Source: VAXT01 sp964591295 | GTDB taxonomy: Bacteria > Actinomycetota > Thermoleophilia > Gaiellales > Gaiellaceae | DNA length: 64,000 bases | Reading direction: 5' to 3' | NCBI GenBank assembly: GCA_964591295.1 | Contig: CAZQAG010000001.1 | Location: 32,157-96,156 of the forward strand | Shown here: positions 34,416 to 43,709 of the stretch, piece after piece | How the letters are laid out: every line of letters begins with the position of its first letter | How positions within the stretch are numbered: the first letter of the stretch is position 1 | Program-made: the position numbers and the translations under genes | The notes under the pieces: model-generated | Database searches by the model: none | Told to the model about the DNA's origin: nothing | Seen by the model: only the letters and a program-made list of their open reading frames with translations

Positions 34416-35941
34416 GCCTGTCCTCTCAGTGGCCGCAGCATGCCACCGAGCAACTCGCGCATCCGACCGACCTCGTCGTCGGCGATCACGCCGGTTAGCC
34501 GCAGTGCCGCGACGAAGAAGCCCACCGCCAGCACCTTCGCCCCGAGCACGAGGGCCAGAGGATCAGGCGGGAGAAGGGCCAGGAACCCCAGGGAGATCGC
34601 CAGGGCCATGGTCAAAGCCACCTTGCTCGTCTCGTACGGCGTCGGGTAGAGCCGCTGCCCCAGCCAGTAGTAGGCGAACACGAGTAGAGCGAAGGCCGCG
34701 CTCGCGGCGAATGCAGCCCCGACCATGCCGAAGGGCGGGATCAGCAGGAAGTTGAGGCCGATGTTGAGCGCCGCCGCGACCCCCGTGACAACCGGGAAGA
34801 GGACCGTCTTCCGGACGAACGAGATGCCCGACATGAGGATCGACGACATGCCGAAGCAGGCGGCACCGAGGACGAGTGGGCCAACTGCCAGGTAGGCGCG
34901 ATCGAAGCTCGGCGCCACGATCTCGATCACTTCCCGGGCGAAGAGCGTGAGGCTGAGGCCGAGGCCGGCCAGCATGATCGTGAGGTAGGTCAAGGCCTTG
35001 GCCCGGATGGCTTTCTCCGTTTCCTTGTCCGTGGCGAAGATCGAGAAGATGTAGGGGCCGAACGCGAGCGCGAAGCCGGTGACGACGAGCATCAACACGT
35101 TGGCCACACGGGTCGCCACTCCGAATTGGCCAACCTCGGCGAGGTTGCTCAGCTTCCCGAGCATGATGCGGTCGACGAGGGTCAACGCCCACATCGCAAG
35201 CGCAGCCGGGACGAGCGGGAGCCCGAACGCGAGCATCCTCCGCAACTCGAAGTTCGAGAATCTCCGCCCGAGATCCGCAGCGACGACCAGGCCGCCGTAG
35301 GCAACCGCCAGGGCGTTGCCGGCGATAAAGCCGAGGAAGATTCCCTCGACGCCCTGGTCGAGGACGACGACGAAGAAGATGCCGAGACCTCCTGCGACGA
35401 CCGCAGCGAGCACCGACGAGACGACGTAGTGAACGGCACGGAAGCGAAGCCGCATCGTCTCCCGCAGGAAAGCGGCCATGTTCACGAGTGGGATCGAGAC
35501 TGCGACGGAGGCGATCAGGCTCCCGTGGTCACCGTCTCCGAAGAGCAGGCGCGAGACCGGCTCACGGGCGAGGATGAGCGCCAGCGCCGCCAGCCAGGCG
35601 AGGAAGGCCGTCGAGGCAAAGCCCGTGAAGACGACCCGCCTGCGCTCCTCCGCGTCCTCGTCTCGATAGTCGAAGAAGCTCCTCTGGGCGGCGGAGGCGA
35701 AGCCGAGATCCGCGATTGCGAGGGTGACTGCGGAAAGTGCGAGCGACAACTCGAGCAAGCCGTACTCGCTCTTGCTGAAGACCCTGGCGAAGACCGGGAG
35801 CGTGATCACTCCGACGACCTGCAGAAGGACGCCGCTCGCCCCGTACACGAGGCTCTGCTTCGCGAGATTGAGGATGTGGCTGGGGGGCTGCGCGGACTCG
35901 GAGCCGGCCGCCGGACCTTCGGCTACGGAGGGCGCGGACAT
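34412..35941 (-). CDS. Polysaccharide flippase (Wzx-like), second of three
   Basis: 509 residues with about 14 hydrophobic segments. LAKQSLVYGASGVLLQVVGVITLPVFARVFSKSEYG is the signature start of the Wzx/MVIN-like family, with a cytosolic N-tail before it. Later landmarks are ALTLVDRIMLGKLSNLAEVGQFG and LNIGLNFLLIPPFGMVGAAFA, both well conserved in Wzx proteins. Together with the coupled GT2 gene it forms a two-gene unit. It belongs to the same subgroup as the flippase at 55312 and differs from the one at 7039. Confidence 0.88.
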   Translation of the reverse strand: MSAPSVAEGPAAGSESAQPPSHILNLAKQSLVYGASGVLLQVVGVITLPVFARVFSKSEYGLLELSLALSAVTLAIADLGFASAAQRSFFDYRDEDAEERRRVVFTGFASTAFLAWLAALALILAREPVSRLLFGDGDHGSLIASVAVSIPLVNMAAFLRETMRLRFRAVHYVVSSVLAAVVAGGLGIFFVVVLDQGVEGIFLGFIAGNALAVAYGGLVVAADLGRRFSNFELRRMLAFGLPLVPAALAMWALTLVDRIMLGKLSNLAEVGQFGVATRVANVLMLVVTGFALAFGPYIFSIFATDKETEKAIRAKALTYLTIMLAGLGLSLTLFAREVIEIVAPSFDRAYLAVGPLVLGAACFGMSSILMSGISFVRKTVLFPVVTGVAAALNIGLNFLLIPPFGMVGAAFAASAAFALLVFAYYWLGQRLYPTPYETSKVALTMALAISLGFLALLPPDPLALVLGAKVLAVGFFVAALRLTGVIADDEVGRMRELLGGMLRPLRGQA

Positions 35942-35950
35942 GTGACCGAC

Positions 35951-35956
35951 AGGGTA
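35951..35956 (-). promoter_or_regulatory. Putative -10 hexamer (TACCCT), leaderless, for the wzx-GT2 unit
   Basis: TACCCT on the minus strand ends 9 nt before the flippase ATG, with no Shine-Dalgarno. Confidence 0.45.
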
Positions 35957-35976
35957 GTTCGTGCCTCGGTGTGCTC

Positions 35977-35982
35977 TACGCT
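35977..35982 (+). promoter_or_regulatory. Putative -10 hexamer (TACGCT), leaderless
   Basis: TACGCT ends 6 nt before the GTG at 35989. The short gap leaves no space for a ribosome-binding site. Confidence 0.5.
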
Positions 35983-35988
35983 AGACGC

Positions 35989-37155
35989 GTGACTGCCCGA
36001 GCGGGCGGAGCGCGCCAACTCCGTGTCCTTCACGCCCCGCACAACGTTGGCAACCAGCCACAACAGCTGGCCCGCGCCGAGCGGGAGGTTGGGCTCCAGA
36101 GCTGGTGCGTCTCGCTCGAGGAGACGTACCGACGGTATCCCACGGACGAAGTGCTCAGGGAGCCGCACGAGAGCAGGCTCCTCCTCGAGGCGAAGCGCTG
36201 GGGACTTCTCTGGCGGGCTCTGCGCCGATACGACATCGTCCACTTCAACTCAGGCCAGTCGCTGCTCCCGCCGCCGGCGCCCTTTGCGACCTACGCGCCC
36301 GGTCAGAACCACCTGCTGCGGCGCGCCCACTACCTCTACGGGCGCGCCCTCGGCATGAACGACCTCTATCTCCTGCGGAAAGCCGGTAAGGGGATCGTGG
36401 TCACCTATCAAGGCGACGAGGCGAGGCAGGGGACTTCCTGGGGGGTTCCCGGCTCCCCGTTCGAGGTTCGCCTGTCGGAGGAGGCGGATCACTACACGGT
36501 CGAGGGCGACGCGGCGAAGAGGCGCGCCATTGCCAAGATCGCCCGCTACGCCGACCGGATCTTTTACGTCAATCCGGACCTGGCCGCGGTGTTGCCCGAG
36601 ACCGCGACCTTCCTGCCGTACGCCAGCCTCGACCCGCGCGACTGGCAACCCCTCGACGGACAAGGGCAAACGTCCTCTCCTCCGCTCGTCGTCCACGCCC
36701 CGTTCCAGCAAGGCGTCAAGGGAAGCCGCTTCGTGATCGATGCAATCCGCCGGTTGCAGGCCGAAGGCGTCGAGCTCGAGTTCGTCCTCCTCGAGGGCAA
36801 GACAATCGAAGAGGCGCGCCGGCTGTATGAGCGGGCCGACCTGCTCGTCGATCAGCTGCTCCTGGGCTGGTACGGCGGGATCGCGGTCGAGCTCATGGCT
36901 CTCGGCAAGCCCGTTGTTTGCCACATCCGCGAGTCGGACCTCGGCGTGCTGCCCGATGAGATGCGGGCCGAGCTGCCGATCATCCGCGCGACGACGGAGA
37001 CGATCTCCGCCGTCCTCCGGGAATGGCTCACGGAGCGGCGCGACGAGCTCCCGGAGATCGGCCGCCGGGGGCGGGCCTACGTCGAGCGCTGGCACGATCC
37101 GCTGAAGATCGCCGCCCAGCTGAAGGGCGATTACGAGGAGATCGCGTCTTCGTAG
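35989..37155 (+). CDS. GT-B glycosyltransferase, divergent GT4-like subfamily A
   Basis: 388 residues. LRVLHAPHNVGNQPQQLARAE is the N-domain start and DIVHFNSGQSLLPP the strand-to-donor loop. The C-domain has VVHAPFQQGVKGSRFVIDAI, EFVLLEGKTIEEAR, RADLLVDQLLLGWYGGIAVE and MALGKPVVCHI. The DQLLLGWYG motif and KGSRFVIDAI align with the proteins at 30588 and 54360. GTG start chosen for its position 6 nt after TACGCT; six further upstream codons would be the alternative. Single-gene unit whose 3' end overlaps the convergent GT4 by 25 bp. Confidence 0.82.
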   Translation: MTARAGGARQLRVLHAPHNVGNQPQQLARAEREVGLQSWCVSLEETYRRYPTDEVLREPHESRLLLEAKRWGLLWRALRRYDIVHFNSGQSLLPPPAPFATYAPGQNHLLRRAHYLYGRALGMNDLYLLRKAGKGIVVTYQGDEARQGTSWGVPGSPFEVRLSEEADHYTVEGDAAKRRAIAKIARYADRIFYVNPDLAAVLPETATFLPYASLDPRDWQPLDGQGQTSSPPLVVHAPFQQGVKGSRFVIDAIRRLQAEGVELEFVLLEGKTIEEARRLYERADLLVDQLLLGWYGGIAVELMALGKPVVCHIRESDLGVLPDEMRAELPIIRATTETISAVLREWLTERRDELPEIGRRGRAYVERWHDPLKIAAQLKGDYEEIASS

Positions 37156-38141
37156 GCGCGAAGCGTGCCGTCCGCGAAACGCTCCCAGGTGAAGCGCTCG
37201 CCGATTCGCTCGCGTGCCGCGACACCGAAGCGCCGGCGTAGCGCTCGATCGGCGAGCAGTCGGCCCAGGGCCTCACGCAGCGCGGCGACGTCTCGCGGAG
37301 GGACGAGCAGGCCGGTCTCCTCGTGGACCACGAGGTCTCGGAGGCCGCCGACGTCGCCCGCGACCACCGGCCGGCCGTGGGCCATCGCCTCGGCGCAGAC
37401 GACGCCGAAGCCCTCGCGGTGCGATGGGCACGCTACGACTGCGGCCCGGTCGTAAAGCCCATCGAGCTCGTCGTGCGAGACGAAACCCAGTGCGCCTGGA
37501 ACCTCATGTCGAAGCGGCCCGTCCCCCACGACGACGAGCGGCAGGCCCTCGGCCGCAGCCACGAGCTCTCGGACTCCCTTCTCAGCGGAGAGACGTCCTG
37601 CATACAGGACATGAGGCGGCTCCGCCTCCTCGGCGATTCGCTCTGGTAGGTCGACGCCGCTCGGGATCGTGCGCACGTCACCCGCCCCCAGCCGGCGGGC
37701 CTCGTCGGCGAGCGCGGAGGAGGGGGCGATCACGATCTGTGCCCGTGACAGAACGGCGCGGGCCAGAGCGGGCGCGCGCCGTGCGAGCTCGATGTCGGTC
37801 CCGTGGACGGAAACCACGAACGGCTTCCCGGTCGCAAGCGCGACGGCGCCGGTCGGCAGCCAGTGCGCATGGACGAGATCGGCGTTTCGTGCCGCCCGCC
37901 GCGCAGCGCGGACAAAGCCGCCGAGCAGCAACGGCACGGCGAGCGCCAGATACGGCCGCCGACGTAGGTTGGCGGCGACGCCGTGCCCGTAGGCGATCCC
38001 GTAATGGCGGAACCGCGCCGGCGAGACGACCTCCACCTCGGCGCCTCGCTGCCGGAGCCGGTCGACTCCTTCGGCGAGGAAACGACCCGCGACGTCGTCG
38101 GCATGTCGGGGATAGGAGGTGGTGAGAACGACGATTCTCAA
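37131..38141 (-). CDS. GT4 glycosyltransferase
   Basis: 336 residues. RIVVLTTSYPRHADDVAGRF opens a GT-B fold, VHAHWLPTGAVALATGKPFV lies at the domain cleft, VSVHGTDIE follows, and the donor half has HVLYAGRLSAEKGVRELV, VACPSHREGFGVVCAEAMAHG and PVVAGDVGGLRDLV. The E(x7)E pair is intact (EGFGVVCAE). The start is TTG at 38141, overlapping the upstream polymerase stop as TTGA; more distal starts in the same frame would lie inside that gene. Donor unknown. Confidence 0.9.
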   Translation of the reverse strand: MRIVVLTTSYPRHADDVAGRFLAEGVDRLRQRGAEVEVVSPARFRHYGIAYGHGVAANLRRRPYLALAVPLLLGGFVRAARRAARNADLVHAHWLPTGAVALATGKPFVVSVHGTDIELARRAPALARAVLSRAQIVIAPSSALADEARRLGAGDVRTIPSGVDLPERIAEEAEPPHVLYAGRLSAEKGVRELVAAAEGLPLVVVGDGPLRHEVPGALGFVSHDELDGLYDRAAVVACPSHREGFGVVCAEAMAHGRPVVAGDVGGLRDLVVHEETGLLVPPRDVAALREALGRLLADRALRRRFGVAARERIGERFTWERFADGTLRAYEDAISS

Positions 38142-39499
38142 CCTGGCACGGCTCGGCGGCCGAAGACGATTGGAGCCGCCAGCGCGAGCAATGCAAGCGC
38201 ATAGAAGTAGTAGAAGTGCATCGTCAGGTAAAACGCGTTGGCCGCGATCGTCCCCGCGATTGCGGCCGTGAGGCCCCACGCGAGTGGACGAACCCGCGCC
38301 GCAACCGGATCGCCTGCCGCGGCGAGCGCGCGCCCGATCTTTCGGGCTGCCCCGAGACGCTGGAACAGGTAGACGAGGAAGGAGGCGAAGACGATCGTCC
38401 CGACGAGCCCGGTCTCGACCACGGTCGCGACGTAGTAGGAGTGCGCTCCCCACTGCGTACGCCCGGTCACGAACTCGAAGTAGACCGAGAACGTGTTCAG
38501 CCCGAAGCCGAACAACGGGTACGCGTGAATCGTCTGCGGGATGAAGTCGTAGACCTGCAAGTGGAGTGTCGTAGACGAGTCACTCGTCTGGAGTCGGGCG
38601 TGGAAGACGTTCGAGAAGTAATCGAGCCGCCGCACGACCACGAGCGCGAGCAGCGCCGCGACCGTGCCGAGCGGGACGAGCAGAGCCCGTGAGACGAGCA
38701 GCCGCCGGTAGACGACGGCGAGGAGCGCTCCCCCGACGAAGAGGCCCAGGAACCCGCTCCGGGAGAGCGTCGAGAGCTCGACGATCACGAGGAATCCGAG
38801 CAGGACGGCGAGCGGCAGGCGCAGCCTGTGGCCGCGCTCGAGGCGCAGGTAAATCGGAGTCACGAGCAGGAGTGGGACGACGAGCATCACGCCGAGGTGG
38901 TTCGCGTCCCCGGTCAGGGCATTCACGCGGTAGACGCTCGACTGGCCGACCGCCCCCCAGATGTTGATCGACGCCGCGCCGCCGGTGATCGGGTTCAAGA
39001 CGAGCGCGTCGAGGTCTCGCCCCGCGAGCGTAGCGGCGAGTTGCAGCACGCCGTAGACCGCATTCGCCGCGAAACCGGCGACGAACCACCCGAGCGTCCG
39101 CCAGTAAAAGCGCTCGGAGCAGCGCGCGAGATAGGCGACGCCGCCGGCGAGGAACACGAAGTGGATCACGAACTTCGTCAGCCCCTTCCCGTACAACGAG
39201 AGCGCCTGCTTGGTCTCCAGGTTGAAAAAGCCGAACAGGTAGACGACGAGCAAGGCGAGGCCGAAGCCGAGCACGGCGAGCGCCGCCGGCGGCACAAGCC
39301 GGTCGCGATCGCTGATCCGGCCGGCGACGAAGGCGACGAGGAAGAGCAGCGCCAGCACGTCGGCGAGGTTCACGCGCGCGGCGAGGTTCCAGTGCAGGTT
39401 CTGGAACGTGACCGAGAAGATCGTCGCCAGGAACAGGAAAGCGACCAGGCGCCCCCGAGACTTTGCAACAGTCTGTTGCAAGGTTTTCGGGGTGTTCAT
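38138..39499 (-). CDS. O-antigen ligase/polymerase family membrane protein (Wzy/WaaL-like), first of two
   Basis: 453 residues with about 11 hydrophobic segments. A large extracytoplasmic loop near 310-360 contains YDFIPQTIHAYPLFGFGLNTF and WGAHSYYVATVVETG, the P-x-G-G-x-x-x-x and H-[SN]-x-x-x-x-x-x-x-E-x-G patterns of the O-antigen ligase/polymerase family. Residues 6-14 (TLQQTVAKS) are encoded by a palindromic repeat also found in the ATP-grasp gene at 49086, so the native N-terminus may have been altered. It starts with ATG in ATGA overlap with the upstream GT4 gene. Confidence 0.85.
   Translation of the reverse strand: MNTPKTLQQTVAKSRGRLVAFLFLATIFSVTFQNLHWNLAARVNLADVLALLFLVAFVAGRISDRDRLVPPAALAVLGFGLALLVVYLFGFFNLETKQALSLYGKGLTKFVIHFVFLAGGVAYLARCSERFYWRTLGWFVAGFAANAVYGVLQLAATLAGRDLDALVLNPITGGAASINIWGAVGQSSVYRVNALTGDANHLGVMLVVPLLLVTPIYLRLERGHRLRLPLAVLLGFLVIVELSTLSRSGFLGLFVGGALLAVVYRRLLVSRALLVPLGTVAALLALVVVRRLDYFSNVFHARLQTSDSSTTLHLQVYDFIPQTIHAYPLFGFGLNTFSVYFEFVTGRTQWGAHSYYVATVVETGLVGTIVFASFLVYLFQRLGAARKIGRALAAAGDPVAARVRPLAWGLTAAIAGTIAANAFYLTMHFYYFYALALLALAAPIVFGRRAVPG
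39453..39492. repeat. Intragenic palindromic repeat, copy 1
   Basis: A core of TTGCAACAG-T-CTGTTGCAA (39463-39481) forms a perfect 9-bp inverted repeat around one base. Outer arms CCCCGA and TCGGGG extend it with an internal loop. It lies at codons 6-14 of the polymerase gene on the minus strand and encodes TLQQTVAKS. The codons used (TTG, CAA, ACT, GTT, GCA) are AT-richer than the surroundings. Copy 2 at 49867-49893 encodes the same nine residues in an unrelated gene. Confidence 0.7.
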
Positions 39500-40740
39500 C
39501 TGAGGCTCCTGAGCACCTCGGCGAACTCGCGCGACCGCGTCCGGCGCGAGAGTTGTTCCCGCAACTGCGGCGACAGGCTCGCGCTTTCGAGTGCGCCCTT
39601 CTCCCAGCGGGCGCGTAGCCCACCGATGGCCGCCTTCAGAGCCGCGACGTCGTCCGGCGCGACCACGACGCCCGCGTCCGCGCGCCGCACGAGATCGGCG
39701 GCAACGCCATCCGTCGGCACTGCTGCGAGGATCGGACGCTCGGCTGCGAGGTATTCGAAGATCTTGCCGGACGGAACGGTTCGGCCTCGCCCGCCGGCCT
39801 CCGGCAACAGCAGGAGAAGCGCCTCCGAATCGCGCTGCAGCTCGAGTGCCACGCGCCTCGGGACATGCGGGATCTCCTCCAGCCGATCACCCAGCCCGAG
39901 GGCCTCGCCAAACTCACGGTCTGCCGAGCGTAGGCGGCCCACGAACCGCGCAACGACGTCGCCATTCGTCTCGGCGAGCGCGGTCAGGAACGGCCTCGGG
40001 TCGCGGTGCCCGAAGAAGCTTCCCGTGTGGGTGATCCGGAAGCGCTCGCCGCGACGGTACTCGAGCCCCTCGAAGTCCTCGAAGTCGCAGCCGTTCGGGA
40101 TCGTCTCGACTCGCTCCGCACCGAGGTCGCGCATCTCCCGCGAGATCGCGTCCGAGACGGTGATGACTGCGTCGGCACGCTTCGCCACCAGGCGCGCCAC
40201 GAGGGCCTGGCCGCGCTCCTTGACCCGCACGGAGAGCCGATCGACGCGCCGGTCGGGGTTCGCTGCGATCGAATCGCGCAGGTCGGCGACCCAGGCGACG
40301 CCCGTCGCCTGCTTGACGGCGATGCCGATCAGGTTGACCGAGACCGGCGGCGACGTCGTGACGACGACGTCGATGCCCTCCTCGCGGACGATCCGCCTCG
40401 CGGCCGGGATCGCCGTCAGTCCCCAGCTGACGAACTCGTCCGGCAGGAGCAGCCGCCTCGAGAAAAGCGCTGTCTGCCGCAGCGAGCGCTCGGCGCCCGA
40501 GAGCCCGTACAGCTCCTCGGCCGGCAGCCGCCCGCGGGGACCGATGTAGCGCGCTCGGTGCACATGTGCCGCCGCAGGGATGTCGAGCTCCTCGTCTCGG
40601 GCTACCCACTTCGGGTCGTCCGGAGCGAGCACGTGCGTCTCGATCCCGAGCTCGGGCAGATGGGCCGCGAGCTTCAGCGGGCGCGCAACGCCCCCACCGC
40701 CCGCGGGCGGAAAGTACATCGTGATCAAGAGCACCCTCAT
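39496..40740 (-). CDS. GT4 glycosyltransferase
   Basis: 414 residues. RVLLITMYFPPAGGGGVARPLK is the classic WcaI/GT4 N-terminus. Next come VVVTTSPPVSVNLIGIAVK at the cleft, WVADLRDSIAANP, AVITVSDAISREM, ETIPNGCDFEDFEG, RITHTGSFFGHRDPRP for the donor half, and GKIFEYLAAERPILA as the family donor loop. It resembles the shorter GT4 at 8393, which has the same KxYEYLALGKP-type loop. Coupled by ATGA overlap to the polymerase gene. Donor unknown. Confidence 0.88.
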   Translation of the reverse strand: MRVLLITMYFPPAGGGGVARPLKLAAHLPELGIETHVLAPDDPKWVARDEELDIPAAAHVHRARYIGPRGRLPAEELYGLSGAERSLRQTALFSRRLLLPDEFVSWGLTAIPAARRIVREEGIDVVVTTSPPVSVNLIGIAVKQATGVAWVADLRDSIAANPDRRVDRLSVRVKERGQALVARLVAKRADAVITVSDAISREMRDLGAERVETIPNGCDFEDFEGLEYRRGERFRITHTGSFFGHRDPRPFLTALAETNGDVVARFVGRLRSADREFGEALGLGDRLEEIPHVPRRVALELQRDSEALLLLLPEAGGRGRTVPSGKIFEYLAAERPILAAVPTDGVAADLVRRADAGVVVAPDDVAALKAAIGGLRARWEKGALESASLSPQLREQLSRRTRSREFAEVLRSLR

Positions 40741-40752
40741 CGGGCGCCTACG

Positions 40753-41625
40753 TTAGTCCGACAGGGGCCTCGTACGGCGACCGACGACCGTGAAGAGCGG
40801 CTTGCGCCTCCCGGCGAAGCGGTGCACGTGGTACCGGACCGTCGTGTCCTCGAAACCGAGTATCCCGAGCATCTGCTTGATCGCAGCAGGCGTGAAATGC
40901 CACCACGACTCGCGTGGCTGCACCCGCTCGAAGTTCGGGAGGAACGCCATGTTCGGCTTGAGGAGGCTCGCCGCCATCTGGGGCAGCGAGTACCGCAGCG
41001 AGGGGTTCTCGGTCACGATCACCGTCTCGGTCGTCAGCCGCAGCCCCCGCTCGAGCGCGAGGAACGGGTCGCGAAGATGGCGCAGGACGTTCCCGAACGT
41101 GGTCACGTCGACGCGACCGATCTCCTCCGGAATCTCGTAGGCGGTGCCGTAGACGACCTTCGCCGACGACTCGAACGCCCGATGCGCGAGCCACCAGCTG
41201 TTGTTCAGCTTCAGCAGGTGCTCGCGGCGCTGGGCGTCGAACGAGTCGTGGTCGTACTGCGCGTACGGCACGACGTCCCACGAGTGCTTGTCAGAGAGGT
41301 CGTACGCGACGACGTCCGCGCCACGCCCCTCCATCGTGAAGCAGAGGAACCCGCTGGCTGTCCCGACCTCGAGCACGCGCCTGTCGCGGAGGTCGATGCC
41401 GCCGAGGTAGTCGTCGACACCGCCGCGGAGGTCCCACGGGCCCTCAACGAGCCCGTACCCAGGGATCTCCATCGAGTGGTAGAAGTAGCACTCCTCGAGA
41501 TCGGTGACGGTCCGCGGCTCTGCGTACAGGGAAGTTCCGCGCGGAGCGGTCAGTGTTTCCTGCCCGGCCACGACGCGGCACCCTAGCGAAATGCGCTGCC
41601 TCGGCCAGGGGTCGTTCGCATTCAC
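40753..41625 (-). CDS. SAM-dependent methyltransferase, CmoB/DUF1698-like
   Basis: 290 residues. The region before the core (YFYHSMEIPGYGLVEGPWDLRG) and the core itself, RVLEVGTASGFLCFTMEG, VAYDLSDKHSWDVVPY, VDVTTFGNVLRHLRDPFLALE and ETVIVTENPSLRY, match methyltransferases related to the tRNA mo5U34 enzyme CmoB that occur repeatedly in glycan loci with sugar substrates. FERVQPRESWWHFTPAAIKQML near 235 is the late conserved Trp-containing patch of this group. The ATG overlaps the GT-C stop as ATGA. Confidence 0.83.
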   Translation of the reverse strand: MNANDPWPRQRISLGCRVVAGQETLTAPRGTSLYAEPRTVTDLEECYFYHSMEIPGYGLVEGPWDLRGGVDDYLGGIDLRDRRVLEVGTASGFLCFTMEGRGADVVAYDLSDKHSWDVVPYAQYDHDSFDAQRREHLLKLNNSWWLAHRAFESSAKVVYGTAYEIPEEIGRVDVTTFGNVLRHLRDPFLALERGLRLTTETVIVTENPSLRYSLPQMAASLLKPNMAFLPNFERVQPRESWWHFTPAAIKQMLGILGFEDTTVRYHVHRFAGRRKPLFTVVGRRTRPLSD

Positions 41626-43709
41626 GGTCCGGAACTAGAGAGTCTGTAGAGGACGAAGCTCTCGTCCTCGAAGGCCTTCGGTAGCGCGAGCTCGAGGTCG
41701 AAGCGCAGCTTTGCGACGACGACCCAGTCCGCGTGGTAGCGGCGCGGGATCGCAACGCTGCCGCTGCGCAAGAAGTCGATCACGTCCTGGCGACGCTTTT
41801 CGGGCACGTTCTCCTTCGTATCGGCGACGTGGGCGGGCGGAGCGGCTGAGACGTACACCGGTGCGTAGGCTCCGATCCGGTAGCTCGTCTCGAGATCCGA
41901 GAAGACGGCGTCTCTGGGCGGCACCGTGGTGCGCAGCGCATGGACGAGCCCGGGTGTGAGCCGGAAGCTGTCCGGCTCGTCCTGCTTCAGATACACCACG
42001 CCGGCGAGTCCCACCGGAGCGACGAGTGAGAGCGCCACCGCGGTGGTCCAGAGCGGTGCGGCCTCGGCAAGCCCCCTACGGACGACCGCTGCGACGACCA
42101 GTCCCGCCATCGCCCCGGCGAGGGCAACCCAAACCGGCCACGCGGGCCCTCCGAGGACGAGGAAGTACGAGAACTCGCCCGGGTAGACGAGCTGAAGGAG
42201 CCCCCCGGTGCCGAACGCGACCAGGCATCCGGCGAGCCGGAGCCTGCCGAGCAGGACCGCTGCGCCCGCCACGGCGAACGGGATCGGCAGAAACGCCGGA
42301 ATGCGACGCGACTGCGAGAGCGAGACGACGTCCGAAAGCTGGTCGAACGCCCACGGAAAGAGCACGAGCCCGAGCACGGCGAACGAGCCCCCGAGAACGT
42401 ATGCGGCCCAACGACGTGGCCCCGCCAGAGCCGCGAGCGGAATCGCGAGGAGACCTGCGACGGCAATCGCGCCGCCCCGCGAGATCGTCTCGGGCGCGAG
42501 CCGCAGCAGGCCGCCGACCACGTCGACCTGGCCCGAGTAGTGGGCGATGTCTTCCGCACGCTTGGCCGCGTCCGGCTGATGCGAGACGGTGTTGTCCACG
42601 ATCGGCTTCAGCCAGAGCGCGTAGAGGCCGGCGGGCAGGAGCACCGCCGGTAGGGCCGCGGCGACGCGTAGCGCCTCCCGCCAGCGGCTCGTCGCCAGCA
42701 GGATACGTGCTGCCAGGAAACCGGCGAGCGGCACGACGACGAAGAAGGCGTAGGTCGGATGGACGATGGCGAGCGCGAGCGAGGCCGCGGCGATCGAGAG
42801 CACGCCCCGCCGCCGGCCTCCCGCCGCGACCGAGAAGACCAGCGCCAGCAGAGCCGGTGTGATCAGCGCGCGTGTCACGGTCGGCGGCAGGGCCAGGAAG
42901 TCGAACGACCCGGTGCCCGAGCGCGAGAAGCCGATCAGGCCGACCTGTGCGGCCGCGGTCGCAACCCCGCCCCCGAAGGAGCGAAAGAGCGCCGCACCCG
43001 CTGCGTAGGCGAGAACGACTGCGAGGGGCGTCAGGATCGCCGGCAGGTGCTGTAGCGCGACCGCCGGATCGACGTCCGCGAGGCGAGCGACGAGCGCGAC
43101 CGCGGAGTGCCAGACCGGGAACGCGTAGCCGGGGTGGAGCCCTCCCTCGCGGAACTCGTTGAGGACGCTGAGCGAGGTCAGGTCGAAGGCGTCGAGCTTC
43201 CGGATCCGCCCGAGGTGGAACAGGCCGTCGCCGTAGATCGTGTTCGCCGTCCACCAGACCGCGCCCGCAAAGATCACGCCTCCCGCGGCGACGGCGGCGA
43301 GAGCCCTCCGCTCGGTCGGCTCGGAGGCGACCGGCGCCCGCAGCAGCGCCGGCACGAGCGCGGCGGCGGCGAAGCCGGCGAGCAGCCAGAGCGTCGTGTC
43401 GATCGTGCCGTCGAGCGCGAACGTGAGCGCAAGCGCGCCCGCGAGCGCGGCGAGACTCCACACGAACGAGGCGGCAACCGCGACGCCGAAGGCGGCCGGT
43501 CGGCCGAGCGCCCGGACGAAGATTCCGCCGGGGAGGAGCAGCACGCACACGGCGGCCGCTGCCAAACGGAGCGCGAGCCCCAGCCCGTGCGCCGGCAGCA
43601 ACCAGCTGAGAGCAAGGGCGGCGGGCGCCGTGGCCACGAGGGCCAGGAAGAGCGCGGCCGATCCGATCCGGCCCGCTCCGACGCGGTAGATCCGCATCGG
43701 GGCACTCAC
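41622..43709 (-). CDS. Large polytopic membrane protein, probable GT-C glycosyltransferase
   Basis: 695 residues with at least 14 hydrophobic segments. An early loop holds WWTANTIYGDGLFHLGRIRKL near 134-154. Its acidic GDGLFHLGR segment sits where GT-C enzymes carry their metal-binding or catalytic acidic residue, just after the second or third membrane segment. A soluble C-terminal part of about 110 residues (FSDLETSYRIGAYAPVYVSA, then AIPRRYHADWVVVAK) should face outside. It probably uses a polyprenyl-linked sugar. The GTG start overlaps the deacetylase stop as GTGA, well downstream of the frame's open upstream region. No close named family recognised. Confidence 0.7.
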   Translation of the reverse strand: MSAPMRIYRVGAGRIGSAALFLALVATAPAALALSWLLPAHGLGLALRLAAAAVCVLLLPGGIFVRALGRPAAFGVAVAASFVWSLAALAGALALTFALDGTIDTTLWLLAGFAAAALVPALLRAPVASEPTERRALAAVAAGGVIFAGAVWWTANTIYGDGLFHLGRIRKLDAFDLTSLSVLNEFREGGLHPGYAFPVWHSAVALVARLADVDPAVALQHLPAILTPLAVVLAYAAGAALFRSFGGGVATAAAQVGLIGFSRSGTGSFDFLALPPTVTRALITPALLALVFSVAAGGRRRGVLSIAAASLALAIVHPTYAFFVVVPLAGFLAARILLATSRWREALRVAAALPAVLLPAGLYALWLKPIVDNTVSHQPDAAKRAEDIAHYSGQVDVVGGLLRLAPETISRGGAIAVAGLLAIPLAALAGPRRWAAYVLGGSFAVLGLVLFPWAFDQLSDVVSLSQSRRIPAFLPIPFAVAGAAVLLGRLRLAGCLVAFGTGGLLQLVYPGEFSYFLVLGGPAWPVWVALAGAMAGLVVAAVVRRGLAEAAPLWTTAVALSLVAPVGLAGVVYLKQDEPDSFRLTPGLVHALRTTVPPRDAVFSDLETSYRIGAYAPVYVSAAPPAHVADTKENVPEKRRQDVIDFLRSGSVAIPRRYHADWVVVAKLRFDLELALPKAFEDESFVLYRLSSSGP